DNA of 55,568 nucleotides from JAEUOS01 sp031423955 (GCA_031423955.1 JANPGJ010000409.1:1-55568); one strand, 5' to 3'; positions 25,451 through 35,102 are shown, counted from the stretch's first letter. Translations and numbers: made by a program. Notes: generated by a model from the sequence alone, not told the origin.

Positions 25451-26044
25451 AACGGTGCATTGTCGCCGCTCAAAGATGCAAGCTGGTCGTGCATGTGGCA
25501 GGAATCGCGATTGGGCAGCGCCGGATCGATGGCGCGCAACATACGAACGCGCTTGGTTGGTATCGCTGCCGGCGAGCGCTGGATTGCTCACGTTGTGTTT
25601 TAGTGATCGCCTGTGTTGTCAGGTCCGATACCGCGCGCACCCGTGGCGATGGCGGAGTGCGATGCAATATGGTGCGCGAGCCCAAGCAGTACCTGTGATG
25701 CGGGCTCCCACGCTAGGCTCGGCTAGCGTTTGACGGCCGCATTCTCCAGGAAATAAATGGCATTCCGTGATTCAGCCTGATCCTGTGCATGGTTGGCTAT
25801 TCTGTCGCGGTTCGGCAAGTCCGGGATCGACGCGCGCAATGGCCATCGATGGAATCCACAGGTGCTGAATCGAGGCGGTGAAGTAAACGCTGGAAATTGC
25901 GGCGACGCTTCGATCATGCCAATGTCATAATTCTTTGTATGCGGCTGGTATCGAGCGCTGTTCGGCGCATCGGCCGACTTGCGATTGGCTACAATCGCGC
26001 GATGGTTGACCAAAGGCGAATGGTTTGTTCTCGATGAATTCCTG
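25451..26044. other. Intergenic region, tRNA-Pro to pilB
   Basis: 594 bp with no convincing gene; short open frames on both strands have no family features. A weak inverted repeat CGCTAG/CTAGCG lies near 25713-25731. A TACAAT at 25990-25995 could be a pilB -10, without a clear -35. No structured RNA is recognised. Confidence 0.4.
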
Positions 26045-27760
26045 ATGGCGGCGGTCCTGTTACCCAATACCCTTTCCGGCATCGCACGGGCCTTGGTGCA
26101 GGGCGGACGTTTGTCTGTTGCCGATGCGGAGGCGCTGGTCAACGATGCCGGGACTGGCAACCTGACGTTTGTCGAGCAATTGATCGCGTCGAAGAAGATG
26201 AGCGCACGCGACGTTGCCCAATTTGGATCGGAGGTCTTCGGTTATCCCCTGCTTGATCTCGCGACCTATGATCCGCAGCAGGTGCTGGGCGACGCAATCG
26301 ACCGCAAACTGGTGCAGCAGCATCGGGTGGTTGCGCTGGCCAAGCGGGGCAATCGCTTGTCGGTGGCGATCTCGGACCCTACCAACAAGGCCGCACTCGA
26401 CCAGATCAAGTTTCAGACCTCGCTTGCGATCGATCCTGTGGTGGTCGAGGACGACAAACTCGGCGCGATTCTGGGCACGCTGGCTGAAGCTGCCGGGGCT
26501 TCCATCCTGGATTTGCCTGATGATGATCTGAATCTTGAATTCACCGATGACGAGGCGCTTGCCAAGGCTGAAGAAGCGTCGACGCCCGATGTCGACGACG
26601 CGCCAGTGGTGCGATTCCTGCAGAAAATGCTGATGGATGCGATCCGCGATGGTGCCTCCGACCTGCATTTCGAGCCTTATGAGAAGACCTACCGGATTCG
26701 CTTCCGTACCGACGGCATATTGCGCGAGATCGCCAGTCCGCCAATCGCCATCAAGGAAAAGCTTGCGTCACGTATCAAGGTGATCTCCAAGCTCGATATC
26801 TCCGAGAAACGGGTGCCGCAGGACGGTCGGATGAAACTGGTGCTTTCGAAGAACCGCGCGATCGATTTCCGGGTCAGTACCCTGCCGACGCTGTTCGGCG
26901 AGAAAATCGTCATGCGGATTCTCGATCCCTCATCGGCTACGCTCGGCATCGAAGCGCTCGGCTATGAGCCAGAGGAGAAGGAGCGGCTGCTGAAGGCTGT
27001 GCATCGCCCCTATGGCATGGTACTTGTGACCGGACCGACGGGTTCCGGAAAGACGGTCTCGCTATACACATGCCTGAATATTCTCAATCAGCCTGGCATC
27101 AACATATCCACTGCCGAGGATCCGGCCGAAATCAACCTGCCCGGCATCAATCAGGTCAATGTCAATGATCGGGCTGGGTTGACGTTCGCTGTCGCGCTCA
27201 AGTCCTTCCTGCGGCAGGATCCTGACATCATCATGGTCGGCGAGATCCGCGATCTGGAAACTGCGGATATTTCAATCAAGGCGGCCCAGACCGGTCATAT
27301 GGTGTTTTCAACCCTCCATACGAATGATGCGCCGACCACTCTTACCCGGATGATGAACATGGGGGTGGCGGCCTTCAATATCGCTTCAAGTGTCATTCTC
27401 ATCTCGGCACAACGTCTGGCGCGTCGTTTATGCACCTGCAAAGACACCACCACGGTGCCCAATGAGGCGCTGCTCGAAGCGGGCTTTACCGAAGAGGATC
27501 TTGATGGCAGCTGGCAGCCATTCCGCCCAGTCGGGTGCGATCGCTGCAAAGGCTCGGGATACAAGGGACGGGTCGGGATCTACCAGGTGATGCCGATTTC
27601 CGAGGAAATTCAGCGTATTATATTGAAACATGGAACCGCTCTCGACATTGCGGATCAGGCTGCACGCGAGGGTGTGCGCACACTCCGTCAATCAGGATTG
27701 GTCAAGGTAAAGCAGGGAATGACGACTGTTGAGGAAGTTTTGGGCTGCACCAACCAATAG
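26045..27760 (+). CDS. pilB: Type IV pilus assembly ATPase PilB
   Basis: Cytoplasmic hexameric motor that powers pilus extension. 571 aa from the ATG at 26045. The MshEN/GSPII_E N-terminal domain begins around ANTL-like LLPNTLSGIARALV. The ATPase core has Walker A GPTGSGKT near residues 331-338, the Asp box, DPDIIMVGEIRD (Walker B) and the His box TGHMVFSTLHTND. A zinc-binding tetracysteine follows (CTC ... CDRCKGSGYKG), which is typical of PilB/GspE and absent from the retraction ATPase PilT. pilC and pilD follow directly. No pilA is in this window. Confidence 0.95.
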   Translation: MAAVLLPNTLSGIARALVQGGRLSVADAEALVNDAGTGNLTFVEQLIASKKMSARDVAQFGSEVFGYPLLDLATYDPQQVLGDAIDRKLVQQHRVVALAKRGNRLSVAISDPTNKAALDQIKFQTSLAIDPVVVEDDKLGAILGTLAEAAGASILDLPDDDLNLEFTDDEALAKAEEASTPDVDDAPVVRFLQKMLMDAIRDGASDLHFEPYEKTYRIRFRTDGILREIASPPIAIKEKLASRIKVISKLDISEKRVPQDGRMKLVLSKNRAIDFRVSTLPTLFGEKIVMRILDPSSATLGIEALGYEPEEKERLLKAVHRPYGMVLVTGPTGSGKTVSLYTCLNILNQPGINISTAEDPAEINLPGINQVNVNDRAGLTFAVALKSFLRQDPDIIMVGEIRDLETADISIKAAQTGHMVFSTLHTNDAPTTLTRMMNMGVAAFNIASSVILISAQRLARRLCTCKDTTTVPNEALLEAGFTEEDLDGSWQPFRPVGCDRCKGSGYKGRVGIYQVMPISEEIQRIILKHGTALDIADQAAREGVRTLRQSGLVKVKQGMTTVEEVLGCTNQ

Positions 27761-27810
27761 GCGTGATTGAGTCCGGCGCGGGTCGGGCGGACAAGATTCG
27801 AGAGGGCAAT

Positions 27811-29028
27811 ATGGCGACAGCGGTTGCGAAAGGGACCAAGGAGTTCACCTTCGTCTGGGAAGGCAAGGACAAGGCCGGAAAGACCGTCCGTGGCGAACTC
27901 AGAGCCACCGGAGACGCGGTGGTCAACGCCACATTGCGGCGCCAAGGCATTCTGGTGACGAAGGTCAAGCGGCAATCTTTCCGGAAGGGGGGCAAGGTTT
28001 CCGACAAGGACATTACGTTGTTCACACGGCAATTGGCGACGATGATGAAAGCCGGTGTTCCGCTATTGCAGTCGTTCGACATTGTGGGTAAGGGTCATGC
28101 CAACCCGGCGGTCGCGCGCCTTTTGTTCGAACTCAAGACCGAAGTCGAAACCGGGTCAAGCCTGAATCAGGCGTTTCGCAAATATCCGCTGTATTTCGAT
28201 CCGCTGTTTTGCAACCTGGTCGCGGCAGGCGAACAGGCAGGCATTCTTGAAACGTTGCTTGACAGGCTTGCGTCGTACAAGGAAAAGATTCTTGCCATCA
28301 AGAGCAAGATCAAATCAGCTCTTTTCTACCCGATCTCGATCATCGTGGTGGCGTTTGTGATTACCGCGGTGATCATGATTTTCGTGATCCCAGCATTCAA
28401 GCAGGTCTTCACCAGCTTCGGCGCCGACCTGCCGGGGCCGACACTAGTAGTGATGGCGGTGTCCGACTTTTTTGTCAGCTACTGGTGGGCCATCTTCGCC
28501 TTGATGGGGGGCGGCATCTATTTCTTTTTTGAATCGTGGAAACGTTCAAAAGCGATGCAGATTTTCATGGACAAGGCGATTCTCAAGGCACCAGTATTTG
28601 GAGATCTGGTTCGCAAGGCGACCATCGCGCGCTGGACCCGAACCTTGTCGACCATGTTTGCGGCTGGCGTGCCGCTGGTAGAGGCCCTCGATTCGGTCGG
28701 GGGAGCTTCCGGAAATCAGGTCTACGTGATCGCCACCAAGGCTATCCAGGGTGAAGTTGCTACCGGAACAAGTCTCACGGTGGCAATGCAAAATGCGCAG
28801 GTGTTTCCCAGCATGGTCATCCAGATGGTATCGATCGGTGAGGAATCCGGCGCCCTGGATTCGATGCTGTCCAAAGTTGCGGATTTTTTCGAAGCAGAAG
28901 TCGACGACGCAGTCGAAGCATTGTCGAGCCTGATGGAACCGATGATCATGGTGGTTCTCGGAACCCTGATCGGCGGTATGGTGATCGCCATGTACCTGCC
29001 TATCTTCAAGCTTGGAGCCGTGGTCTGA
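27811..29028 (+). CDS. pilC: Type IV pilus inner-membrane platform protein PilC
   Basis: 405 aa polytopic platform protein on which PilB acts. The two repeated T2SF domains show FTRQLATMMKAGVPLLQSFD early and ARWTRTLSTMFAAGVPLVEALD later. Three membrane helices are evident, with FYPISIIVVAFVITAVIMIF the clearest. I chose the ATG at 27811 (GAGAGGG upstream). A GTG at 27763 would add 16 residues unlike the family. It starts 50 nt after pilB. Confidence 0.95.
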   Translation: MATAVAKGTKEFTFVWEGKDKAGKTVRGELRATGDAVVNATLRRQGILVTKVKRQSFRKGGKVSDKDITLFTRQLATMMKAGVPLLQSFDIVGKGHANPAVARLLFELKTEVETGSSLNQAFRKYPLYFDPLFCNLVAAGEQAGILETLLDRLASYKEKILAIKSKIKSALFYPISIIVVAFVITAVIMIFVIPAFKQVFTSFGADLPGPTLVVMAVSDFFVSYWWAIFALMGGGIYFFFESWKRSKAMQIFMDKAILKAPVFGDLVRKATIARWTRTLSTMFAAGVPLVEALDSVGGASGNQVYVIATKAIQGEVATGTSLTVAMQNAQVFPSMVIQMVSIGEESGALDSMLSKVADFFEAEVDDAVEALSSLMEPMIMVVLGTLIGGMVIAMYLPIFKLGAVV

Positions 29029-29051
29029 GCGCGGTGCTGGCGAATGGAAAG

Positions 29052-29079
29052 CGGCGCTTGTCAGCGCCGTTTCTTTTTC
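29052..29079 (+). terminator. Intrinsic terminator between pilC and pilD
   Basis: A 7 bp GC-rich stem CGGCGCT/AGCGCCG with loop TGTC, followed by TTTCTTTTTC that runs straight into the pilD ATG. It probably lowers pilD expression relative to pilBC. Confidence 0.7.
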
Positions 29080-29970
29080 ATGCTTGATTTCCTGCGGCAG
29101 CACGCGGTGTTCTTCATTGTTTCCACCTCTGCGTTGGGGCTTGCGATCGGCAGCTTCCTCAATGTAGTTATTTATCGCCTGCCACGCATGATGGAGCAAG
29201 GCTGGTTCGAGGAAATCGATCACCAGCTCAAGGAACGGGCCTGGCCGGTTCCGGCAGGGTTGGCAGCCCTGTTGCAAGCTCGCCCGCAGCGATTCGACCT
29301 GGTCTTGCCACGTTCGGCTTGCCCGTCCTGCGGACACCGCATCGGCGCGCTTGAAAATGTCCCGGTCCTGAGTTACATCGCCTTGCGCGGTCGATGCGCC
29401 GGTTGCGGCACGCGCATCTCGCTGCGCTATCCGATGGTCGAGATCGCGACTGCTGCCCTCTCGGCGCTGGTGGCTTGGCGTTTCGGACCAACGCTCGCCT
29501 GTGTTGCCGCGCTCGCCCTGTGCTGGTCGCTCGTGGTCCTTGCGTTGATCGATTTCGATACCCAACTCTTGCCGGACTCGATCACACTTCCGCTCGTCTG
29601 GTCAGGTATTGCCTTCAACTTGTTTGGCGCGCTGACGAACCTGCAATCTTCGGTAGTTGGCGCGATCGCGGGATATCTGGTTCTGTGGAGTGTCTATTGG
29701 CTGTTTAAAATCATTACTGGCCGCGATGGCATGGGCTTCGGCGACTTCAAGTTGCTTGCAGCCCTTGGCGCGTATCTGGGCTGGACAATGCTTCCGCTGA
29801 TTGTGTTGTTATCGTCAGTGATAGGTGCAGTGTTTGGTATTTCCCTGATTTATCTGGCGAGGCGTGGGCGCGAAGTGCCAATGCCGTTCGGTCCGTACCT
29901 TGCGTGCGCCGGCGTGGTTGCGTTGCTCGCGGGAGATTATCTGACCCATGCTTATCTCGACTTCCTGTGA
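29080..29970 (+). CDS. pilD: Prepilin peptidase/N-methyltransferase PilD
   Basis: Inner-membrane aspartyl protease that cleaves type IV prepilins and pseudopilins and methylates the new N-terminus. 296 aa from the ATG at 29080. The N-terminal domain has the SFLNVVIYRLP motif and two Cys pairs, CPSCGHR and CAGCGTRI, required for methylation. The protease Asp residues lie in LIDFDTQLLPD and in the GxGD-type motif MGFGDFKLLAALGA. About seven hydrophobic segments are present. The stop overlaps the coaE GTG. Confidence 0.94.
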   Translation: MLDFLRQHAVFFIVSTSALGLAIGSFLNVVIYRLPRMMEQGWFEEIDHQLKERAWPVPAGLAALLQARPQRFDLVLPRSACPSCGHRIGALENVPVLSYIALRGRCAGCGTRISLRYPMVEIATAALSALVAWRFGPTLACVAALALCWSLVVLALIDFDTQLLPDSITLPLVWSGIAFNLFGALTNLQSSVVGAIAGYLVLWSVYWLFKIITGRDGMGFGDFKLLAALGAYLGWTMLPLIVLLSSVIGAVFGISLIYLARRGREVPMPFGPYLACAGVVALLAGDYLTHAYLDFL

Positions 29971-30629
29971 TTGCCGAAGACACAACTGAAGCCGGCCCGC
30001 GCTCCGGGGCTCTGGTGGTGGGCCTGACCGGAGGCATTGGCAGCGGCAAGTCGACTGTGGCTGCCGAGTTTGAGCGCCGTGGCGCGTCGATGATTGATGC
30101 CGATGCGATCGCCCATCTGGTGACGGCTCCAGGTGGTGACGGTATAGAGCCTATCAGGCAGATGTTTGGTGAAGCGTTCATTGCAGCCGACGGCGCAATG
30201 GACCGGGACCGCATGCGAGCCCATGTTTTCGCGCAACCGGAGGCCCGGGTTGAACTTGAGCGCATCCTGCACCCCTTGATTCGCGCCGAGACTGCACGCC
30301 GGTTGGCGCTGGCTCGCACGCCCTATGTCATTCTCATGATTCCCTTGCTGGTTGAAGCTGCCCGACGAGATCCAGCACATTGGCGCGACCGCTACGACCG
30401 CATTGCGGTCGTCGATTGCCAGGAATTCACACAGATTGCACGCGTGATGGCGCGCAACGGATTTGACGAGCGGTCGGTGCGCCAAATCATGGCGGTGCAG
30501 GCAACTCGTGCGGAACGTGTCGCGCACGCCGACGACGTGATTGACAATGACCGCGACCTGGCCTGGTTGCAGCATCAAGTGGACCGGTTGCATCAAATTT
30601 ATCTTGGCATGCGGACGGATCGGGCATGA
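29967..30629 (+). CDS. coaE: Dephospho-CoA kinase
   Basis: Last step of coenzyme A synthesis. 220 aa. The GTG at 29967 overlaps the pilD stop. A longer reading frame upstream lies inside pilD. VVGLTGGIGSGKSTVAAEF is the Walker A region (about residues 17-35), preceded by a short extension. DADAIAHLV and PLLVEAARR follow. The C-terminal DDVIDND-like motif (HADDVIDNDRDL) is normal for the family. pilD-coaE-zapD is a familiar proteobacterial order. Confidence 0.95.
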   Translation: MIAEDTTEAGPRSGALVVGLTGGIGSGKSTVAAEFERRGASMIDADAIAHLVTAPGGDGIEPIRQMFGEAFIAADGAMDRDRMRAHVFAQPEARVELERILHPLIRAETARRLALARTPYVILMIPLLVEAARRDPAHWRDRYDRIAVVDCQEFTQIARVMARNGFDERSVRQIMAVQATRAERVAHADDVIDNDRDLAWLQHQVDRLHQIYLGMRTDRA

Positions 30630-30708
30630 ATGGTCCGGTTCGTCACCAGAATTTCATTGTCAATTGGAATTGCATGATCCACAATCGCGGGCAATTCCGG
30701 CCAGCGTC

Positions 30709-31506
30709 ATGCAAATGCAGCCAAGCCAGGTGATTACTTACGAATATCCGTTATCCGAGCGTATCCGTACGCTTCTGCGGCTTGAGGATTTGTTCGATCG
30801 CGTGCGCTACTTTCTAGCTCGCGAGGATGCGCTCGACCATCATTCTGCCCTGGTGGCCATTTTCGAGATCATCGATGTCGCCGGGCGCGCTGATCTCAAG
30901 TCGGATCTCATGCAGGAACTTGAGCGTCAGCGGCAGGTGTTGGCGGCGTATCGCGGCTCGCCGGATGTCGCCCAGGATGCACTGGATAAGGTGCTGCGCG
31001 AGGCCGATGAAACGTTTTCGGCTCTGGCGGCGCACGCAGGCAAGACCGGCCAGCATCTGCGGGAGAACGAATGGCTCATGAATGTCAAGAGCCGCATCAA
31101 CATACCTGGTGGTGCCTGCGAGTTTGATCTGCCGTCTTACCATTTCTGGCTACATCGGCCGACTGCGGCGCGGCTGGCCGATCTCCAGGGATGGCTGGCG
31201 CCGTTGCTGCCAGTGCGCGACGGCATTTCCATCGTTTTGCGATTGCTGCGCGACAGCGGCAAAGCTGGTGAATTTACCGCGGTGCAAGGGCAATTCCAGC
31301 AGATGCTTTCCGGACGGGTAGCGCAACTGATTCGCTTGCGGCTCGCCGACGACCTGGCGTTCATCCCCGAAATCAGTGCCAACAAGTACGCCTTGATGAT
31401 CCGCTTCACAGAGCCGGTATCCGATATGACGGGCGCCTGGGGCGGCGGCCGACCACGGCAGTCCGAGACCAGTGTGTCATTTGAATTGACCTACTGCAAT
31501 CTTTAA
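30709..31506 (+). CDS. zapD: Z-ring-associated protein ZapD
   Basis: Cytoplasmic protein that cross-links FtsZ filaments. 265 aa from the ATG at 30709; a second ATG two codons later is equally possible. The N-terminal YEYPLSERIRTLLRLEDLF is the DUF1342/ZapD signature. QHLRENEWLMNVKSRINIPGG and FWLHRP follow. It lies between coaE and yacG as in E. coli. No strong Shine-Dalgarno is visible. It connects this block functionally to the ftsZ cluster. Confidence 0.93.
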   Translation: MQMQPSQVITYEYPLSERIRTLLRLEDLFDRVRYFLAREDALDHHSALVAIFEIIDVAGRADLKSDLMQELERQRQVLAAYRGSPDVAQDALDKVLREADETFSALAAHAGKTGQHLRENEWLMNVKSRINIPGGACEFDLPSYHFWLHRPTAARLADLQGWLAPLLPVRDGISIVLRLLRDSGKAGEFTAVQGQFQQMLSGRVAQLIRLRLADDLAFIPEISANKYALMIRFTEPVSDMTGAWGGGRPRQSETSVSFELTYCNL

Positions 31507-31518
31507 GCTTCGACATCC

Positions 31519-31701
31519 GTGGCGGCCAGTGTTTCCTGTCCAACGTGTGGCGCCGAAGTGATTTGGGGTCCGCAAAGCCGTTTTCGGCCATTCTGCTCTG
31601 AACGATGCCGCCTCATTGATCTGGGTGCCTGGTCAAGCGAGGAGTATCGGGTTCCTGTGCGAGACGAGCCGGACCCTGGCACCGAGACTGGTGAAAGTTG
31701 A
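31519..31701 (+). CDS. yacG: DNA gyrase inhibitor YacG
   Basis: 60 aa zinc-finger protein. CPTCG and CSERCRLIDLG supply the four zinc ligands. The region RFRPFCSERCRLIDLGAW is the family core. Start is GTG at 31519, 12 nt after zapD. The E. coli homologue binds GyrB and inhibits gyrase. The acidic C-terminal tail is as in relatives. Confidence 0.92.
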   Translation: MAASVSCPTCGAEVIWGPQSRFRPFCSERCRLIDLGAWSSEEYRVPVRDEPDPGTETGES

Positions 31702-31703
31702 AC

Positions 31704-31726
31704 CGGCGCCGGCGCGCGAGGCGCCG
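31704..31726. terminator. GC-rich hairpin after yacG
   Basis: Stem CGGCGCC/GGCGCCG (7 bp) just after the yacG stop, without a T-run. It lies in the convergent gap with the MutT-ThiE gene. Confidence 0.4.
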
Positions 31727-31859
31727 AGTCGATCCTTGGGCATCGACTGCTTGAACCAAGTGTGACGCCTGGTGCTTTGCCAGTGTGCCGGAGTTAAGTC
31801 AGGCGTTTGCTGCGCAGTTGGCGACGTCCACGGCTACTGGACGCGGATGCCGGGGCTTG

Positions 31860-32810
31860 TCAGGTGTCAAGTGGTGCCCGCCAGGCACCTCGCATCATGG
31901 CGATGCCATGGCCACCACTGTTGACAGCGCGCTGCAAGTCTGCGCCGGACATACCACCCAGTGCATAGACGGGCAACTCCGCTTCTGCAACGAGATTGGC
32001 AAAACCTGTCCAATCCAGCAACCTGCCATCTGCGTGGGTGGCGGTCGGAAGCACCGGTCCGAGAACAGCGAAGTCGCAACCAAGATCACCGGCACGAGCG
32101 ATTTCCACCGCCGTGTGTACCGACCCGCCGACCAAGGCGAAGTCCGGCCGCTGCTGGGCACTTGATAGCTGGGCGGATGTCAAATGTACGCCGTCGGCGC
32201 CAACCGACTCCGCCAGATTTGCGTCGCCGTTGACGAGTACACGTGCACCATGCTCTCGGCAGCGAGCAACAACTTCGAGCGCCAGACGCCTTCGCTCTCC
32301 GACCGGCAGGGATTTGTCGCGCAGTTGCACCAACCGGAGGCCGTTTGCAAGGGCGTGTTCAAGGCGTCCCAGAAAGACGCCGCTCCCGAGTTCAGTTGCG
32401 TTTGAGATGCCGTAAACCGGCGGCATGCCAAGCGCTTTGAGGATGGGCGTGTTGGCGGGCAGCATCGGAGCAACCGACTCGCGCCCCGCCGTCTGGAACT
32501 CAAACTGCTGGCCGTCCAGCCCCGACGGGGTGCCGCGCCAGCGGCTCACTCGAAAGAATCGCAGCCGCACCGAGGCATGCGCGTATTCATGATGGCGCAC
32601 CAGCCAAGGATGGGCCTCAAGTACCTCGATGCCGAGTTCCTCCCTGATCTCGCGAACCAGCGCCGCATGAGCGGTTTCACCTGCTTCGATCTTGCCGCCA
32701 GGAAACTCCCAATAGCCGGCGTAGACCTTGCCTGGGGGACGTTGTGCGAGGAGATATTGCCCGTCCGGCCGCATGATGACAGCGGCAACGACATCGACCA
32801 CATTCGCCAT
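31860..32810 (-). CDS. Nudix (MutT-like) / thiamine phosphate synthase-like fusion protein
   Basis: 316 aa. Residues 1-130 form a MutT-type Nudix domain with FPGGKIEAGETAHAALVREI leading into REELGI; such domains remove oxidised dGTP. From about residue 132 a TIM-barrel ThiE/TenI-like domain follows, with LVQLRDKSLPVGER, LVNGDANLAESVGADGVHL, FAVLGPVLPTATH and YALGGMSGADL. The same fusion is known in many proteobacteria, and the ThiE-like half is often thought not to be the main thiamine synthase. It lies between yacG and the DUF815 ATPase. Whether the second half is active cannot be told. Confidence 0.92.
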   Translation of the reverse strand: MANVVDVVAAVIMRPDGQYLLAQRPPGKVYAGYWEFPGGKIEAGETAHAALVREIREELGIEVLEAHPWLVRHHEYAHASVRLRFFRVSRWRGTPSGLDGQQFEFQTAGRESVAPMLPANTPILKALGMPPVYGISNATELGSGVFLGRLEHALANGLRLVQLRDKSLPVGERRRLALEVVARCREHGARVLVNGDANLAESVGADGVHLTSAQLSSAQQRPDFALVGGSVHTAVEIARAGDLGCDFAVLGPVLPTATHADGRLLDWTGFANLVAEAELPVYALGGMSGADLQRAVNSGGHGIAMMRGAWRAPLDT

Positions 32811-32825
32811 ATGTGCGGCGCGCTG

Positions 32826-33737
32826 CTATTGGCGACCGGATTTGCGCACGGACCTGGCCGGCGCCGCGCGCGCATTCTTGCCGAGTTTGCCGGCATGATC
32901 GCGTGCAAATTGCCAGGCGACACGACCGGACCGCGAGCCGCGCTCTATCGTCCACGTCAGTGAATCGGCGCGCGCTTTCTCGATTTCCGTCTGGTTGCAT
33001 CCGAAGTGTGCGAGCCAATGGTCGACAATCGACAGGTACTCCTCCTGGTCGAAAGGATAGAAAGAAAGCCAGATACCGAAGCGCTCGGAAAGCGAAATTT
33101 TCTCTTCTGCGGATTCGCCAGGATGAATCTCCTCGCCCACATGCTTGTACTCGAGATTCTCATGCATGTACTCGGGCAGCAGGTGACGCCGATTTGACGT
33201 AGCGTAGATGAGCATGTTGTCCGACGCCGCATTGACCGATCCATCCAAAGCCACCTTGAGGGCTTTGTAGCTGGCGTCGCCTTCGTCAAAGGAAAGGTCA
33301 TCGCAGAAGATGATGAATTTTTCCGCTCGATTTTCAACCAGGTCGGTAATCTCGCCCAAGTCGACCAGTTCCGACTTGTCAACCTCAATCAGGCGCAATC
33401 CTTTGGCGGCATACTTGTTGAGCATCGCCTTGACCAGCGACGACTTGCCGGTGCCGCGGGCGCCGGTCAGCAGCACGTTGTTGGCCGGCAAGCCTTCGAC
33501 AAACTGACGAGTGTTCTGCTCCATGGCCTTGCGCTGTCGTTCGACGCCCTGCAGGTTTGACAACTTGATCTGCGACAGTCGGGGTATTGGTTGCAACCAG
33601 CCGCGGCCGTTGCTTTTTCTCCAGCGATATGCGACCGCGGCGTTCCAGTCGGTGGCAAGCGGCGCCGGTGGCAGCACAGCTTCAAGGCGGTCAAGAAAAA
33701 GCTGCGCGCGGGAGATCAGGTTTTGTATGTCGTTCAT
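32826..33737 (-). CDS. DUF815 family AAA ATPase
   Basis: 303 aa from the ATG at 33737; a GTG at 33758 would add seven residues. The N-terminal helical part is followed by a P-loop NVLLTGARGTGKSSLVKAML, then IIFCDDLSFDEGD (Walker B), YATSNRRHLLPE (sensor 1) and RFGIWLSFYPFDQEEYL. Conserved hypothetical P-loop ATPase, commonly next to argJ or mutT in betaproteobacteria. No biochemical role is established to my knowledge. Confidence 0.9.
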   Translation of the reverse strand: MNDIQNLISRAQLFLDRLEAVLPPAPLATDWNAAVAYRWRKSNGRGWLQPIPRLSQIKLSNLQGVERQRKAMEQNTRQFVEGLPANNVLLTGARGTGKSSLVKAMLNKYAAKGLRLIEVDKSELVDLGEITDLVENRAEKFIIFCDDLSFDEGDASYKALKVALDGSVNAASDNMLIYATSNRRHLLPEYMHENLEYKHVGEEIHPGESAEEKISLSERFGIWLSFYPFDQEEYLSIVDHWLAHFGCNQTEIEKARADSLTWTIERGSRSGRVAWQFARDHAGKLGKNARAAPARSVRKSGRQ

Positions 33738-33815
33738 CGTTGCGGGCTGGCCATACACTTCGGCGTTTGAGTGCTGCGGGCCGGCAATGGCCCGGTATTA
33801 TTTTGACTTGCATGA

Positions 33816-33870
33816 TTCATGAAAAACACGCCTCTGGCGAGGCCGTCATGTTTTTGGTAACAATCAACAG
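33816..33870. repeat. Hairpin repeat element, copy A (bidirectional terminator)
   Basis: Core AAAAACACGCCTC-TGGC-GAGGCCGTCATGTTTTT with the 4 nt asymmetry CGTC on the 3' arm. It closely matches 43082-43136, including flanks TTCATGA and GGxAAxxATC. T-runs exit on both strands, so it can act as a terminator for argJ on the minus strand. Confidence 0.7.
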
Positions 33871-33872
33871 GA

Positions 33873-35102
33873 TCAGCTGCGGTAATCGGCGTTGATCGAC
33901 ACGTAGTCGTGCGAAAGATCACAGGTCCACAGCGTTGTCACTGAGTCCCCGCGGTTCAAGACGACGCGGATCGTGATTTCGTCCTGTTGCATGACTCGCT
34001 TGCCGTCTTCTTCGCGATATGCCGGGTTGCGGCCGCCACTCTTGGCAACCAGAACATCATCAAGGTACAGATCGATTTTCGATTGATCCAGGTCATCGAT
34101 ACCGGCGTAGCCAACCGCGGCAAGGATCCGACCGAGGTTGGGGTCGGATGCGAAAAAGGCGGTTTTCACGAGAGGCGAGTGGCCAATCGCATAGGCAGCC
34201 AGGCGACACTCCGCGGTCGATCTTCCACCTTCGATACGGATTGTGATGAACTTTGTGGCACCCTCACCATCACGTACGATGGCCTGCGCCAATTCAATCG
34301 AAAGTTCAGTCAGTGCGCGCGCGAACGCGCGCCCATCGGGTGTATTGATCCCGGAGATTGCCGGGGCGTTCGACTGCCCAGTCGCAACCGCAACAAAGGA
34401 GTCGTTGGTGGACGTGTCGCCATCAACCGTGATTGCGTTGAAGGACACATCTGCCGCTCGCGCAAGCATCGCATCAAGCACATGTTGCGATATTCGCGCG
34501 TCGGTTGCGATGAAGCCGAGCATGGTAGCCATGTTGGGACGGATCATGCCCGCACCCTTGGCCATGCCGGTCAATGTTACCAACTCGCCGCCGATGGTGA
34601 TCCGCCGCGACGCCGCCTTGGGCATTGTGTCGGTGGTCATGATTGCAGTGGCCGCGTCGAGCCAATCCGCGCGTCCCAAAGCAGCGGCCGCCACCGGGAT
34701 GCCGGCGGTCAAGCGATCCATTGGCAATTGTTCCATGATGACGCCGGTCGAGAACGGCAACACCTCGCCGGGGGCGATCGCGAGCGCGGTGGCCACAGCC
34801 GCGCAGGTCGCGCGCGCGTTGGCGAGCCCGAGCTCACCGGTGCCCGCGTTCGCGTTGCCGGTATTGACAACCAGGGCACGAATGCCGGGGCCGGTGAGCA
34901 AGTGTTCGCGGCATAGAGTGACTGGTGCGGCGCAAAAACGATTGCGCGTAAACACGCCTGCAACAGTCGATCCGGCAGCAAGCTTCATCAGGAGAAGATC
35001 GCGCCGGTTGGCCTTGCGGATGCCGGCCTCGGTGACGCCGATCTCCACGCCGGCTACCGCGACCAGGGTGTTTGCGAGAGGGGCTTTCAGGTTGACGGCC
35101 AT
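33873..35102 (-). CDS. argJ: Bifunctional ornithine acetyltransferase / N-acetylglutamate synthase
   Basis: Recycles the acetyl group in arginine synthesis. 409 aa. It is self-cleaved between Ala and Thr in GMIRPNMATMLGFIATDA; the Thr becomes the nucleophile of the beta chain. Also present are GVFTRNRFCAAPV, NTGNANAGTGELG, TGVIMEQLP, VDGDTSTNDSF and the C-terminal NADYRS. Length and ends are normal. It follows secA in the same direction with a 68 nt gap. Confidence 0.97.
   Translation of the reverse strand: MAVNLKAPLANTLVAVAGVEIGVTEAGIRKANRRDLLLMKLAAGSTVAGVFTRNRFCAAPVTLCREHLLTGPGIRALVVNTGNANAGTGELGLANARATCAAVATALAIAPGEVLPFSTGVIMEQLPMDRLTAGIPVAAAALGRADWLDAATAIMTTDTMPKAASRRITIGGELVTLTGMAKGAGMIRPNMATMLGFIATDARISQHVLDAMLARAADVSFNAITVDGDTSTNDSFVAVATGQSNAPAISGINTPDGRAFARALTELSIELAQAIVRDGEGATKFITIRIEGGRSTAECRLAAYAIGHSPLVKTAFFASDPNLGRILAAVGYAGIDDLDQSKIDLYLDDVLVAKSGGRNPAYREEDGKRVMQQDEITIRVVLNRGDSVTTLWTCDLSHDYVSINADYRS

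Noticed and set aside
25793..25808. Possible sigma-54 site (TTGGC, GG-N10-GC) upstream of pilB
   Set aside because: Only the GG/GC and a few flanking bases fit; most of the -12 and -24 elements mismatch, and it is over 230 nt from the gene.
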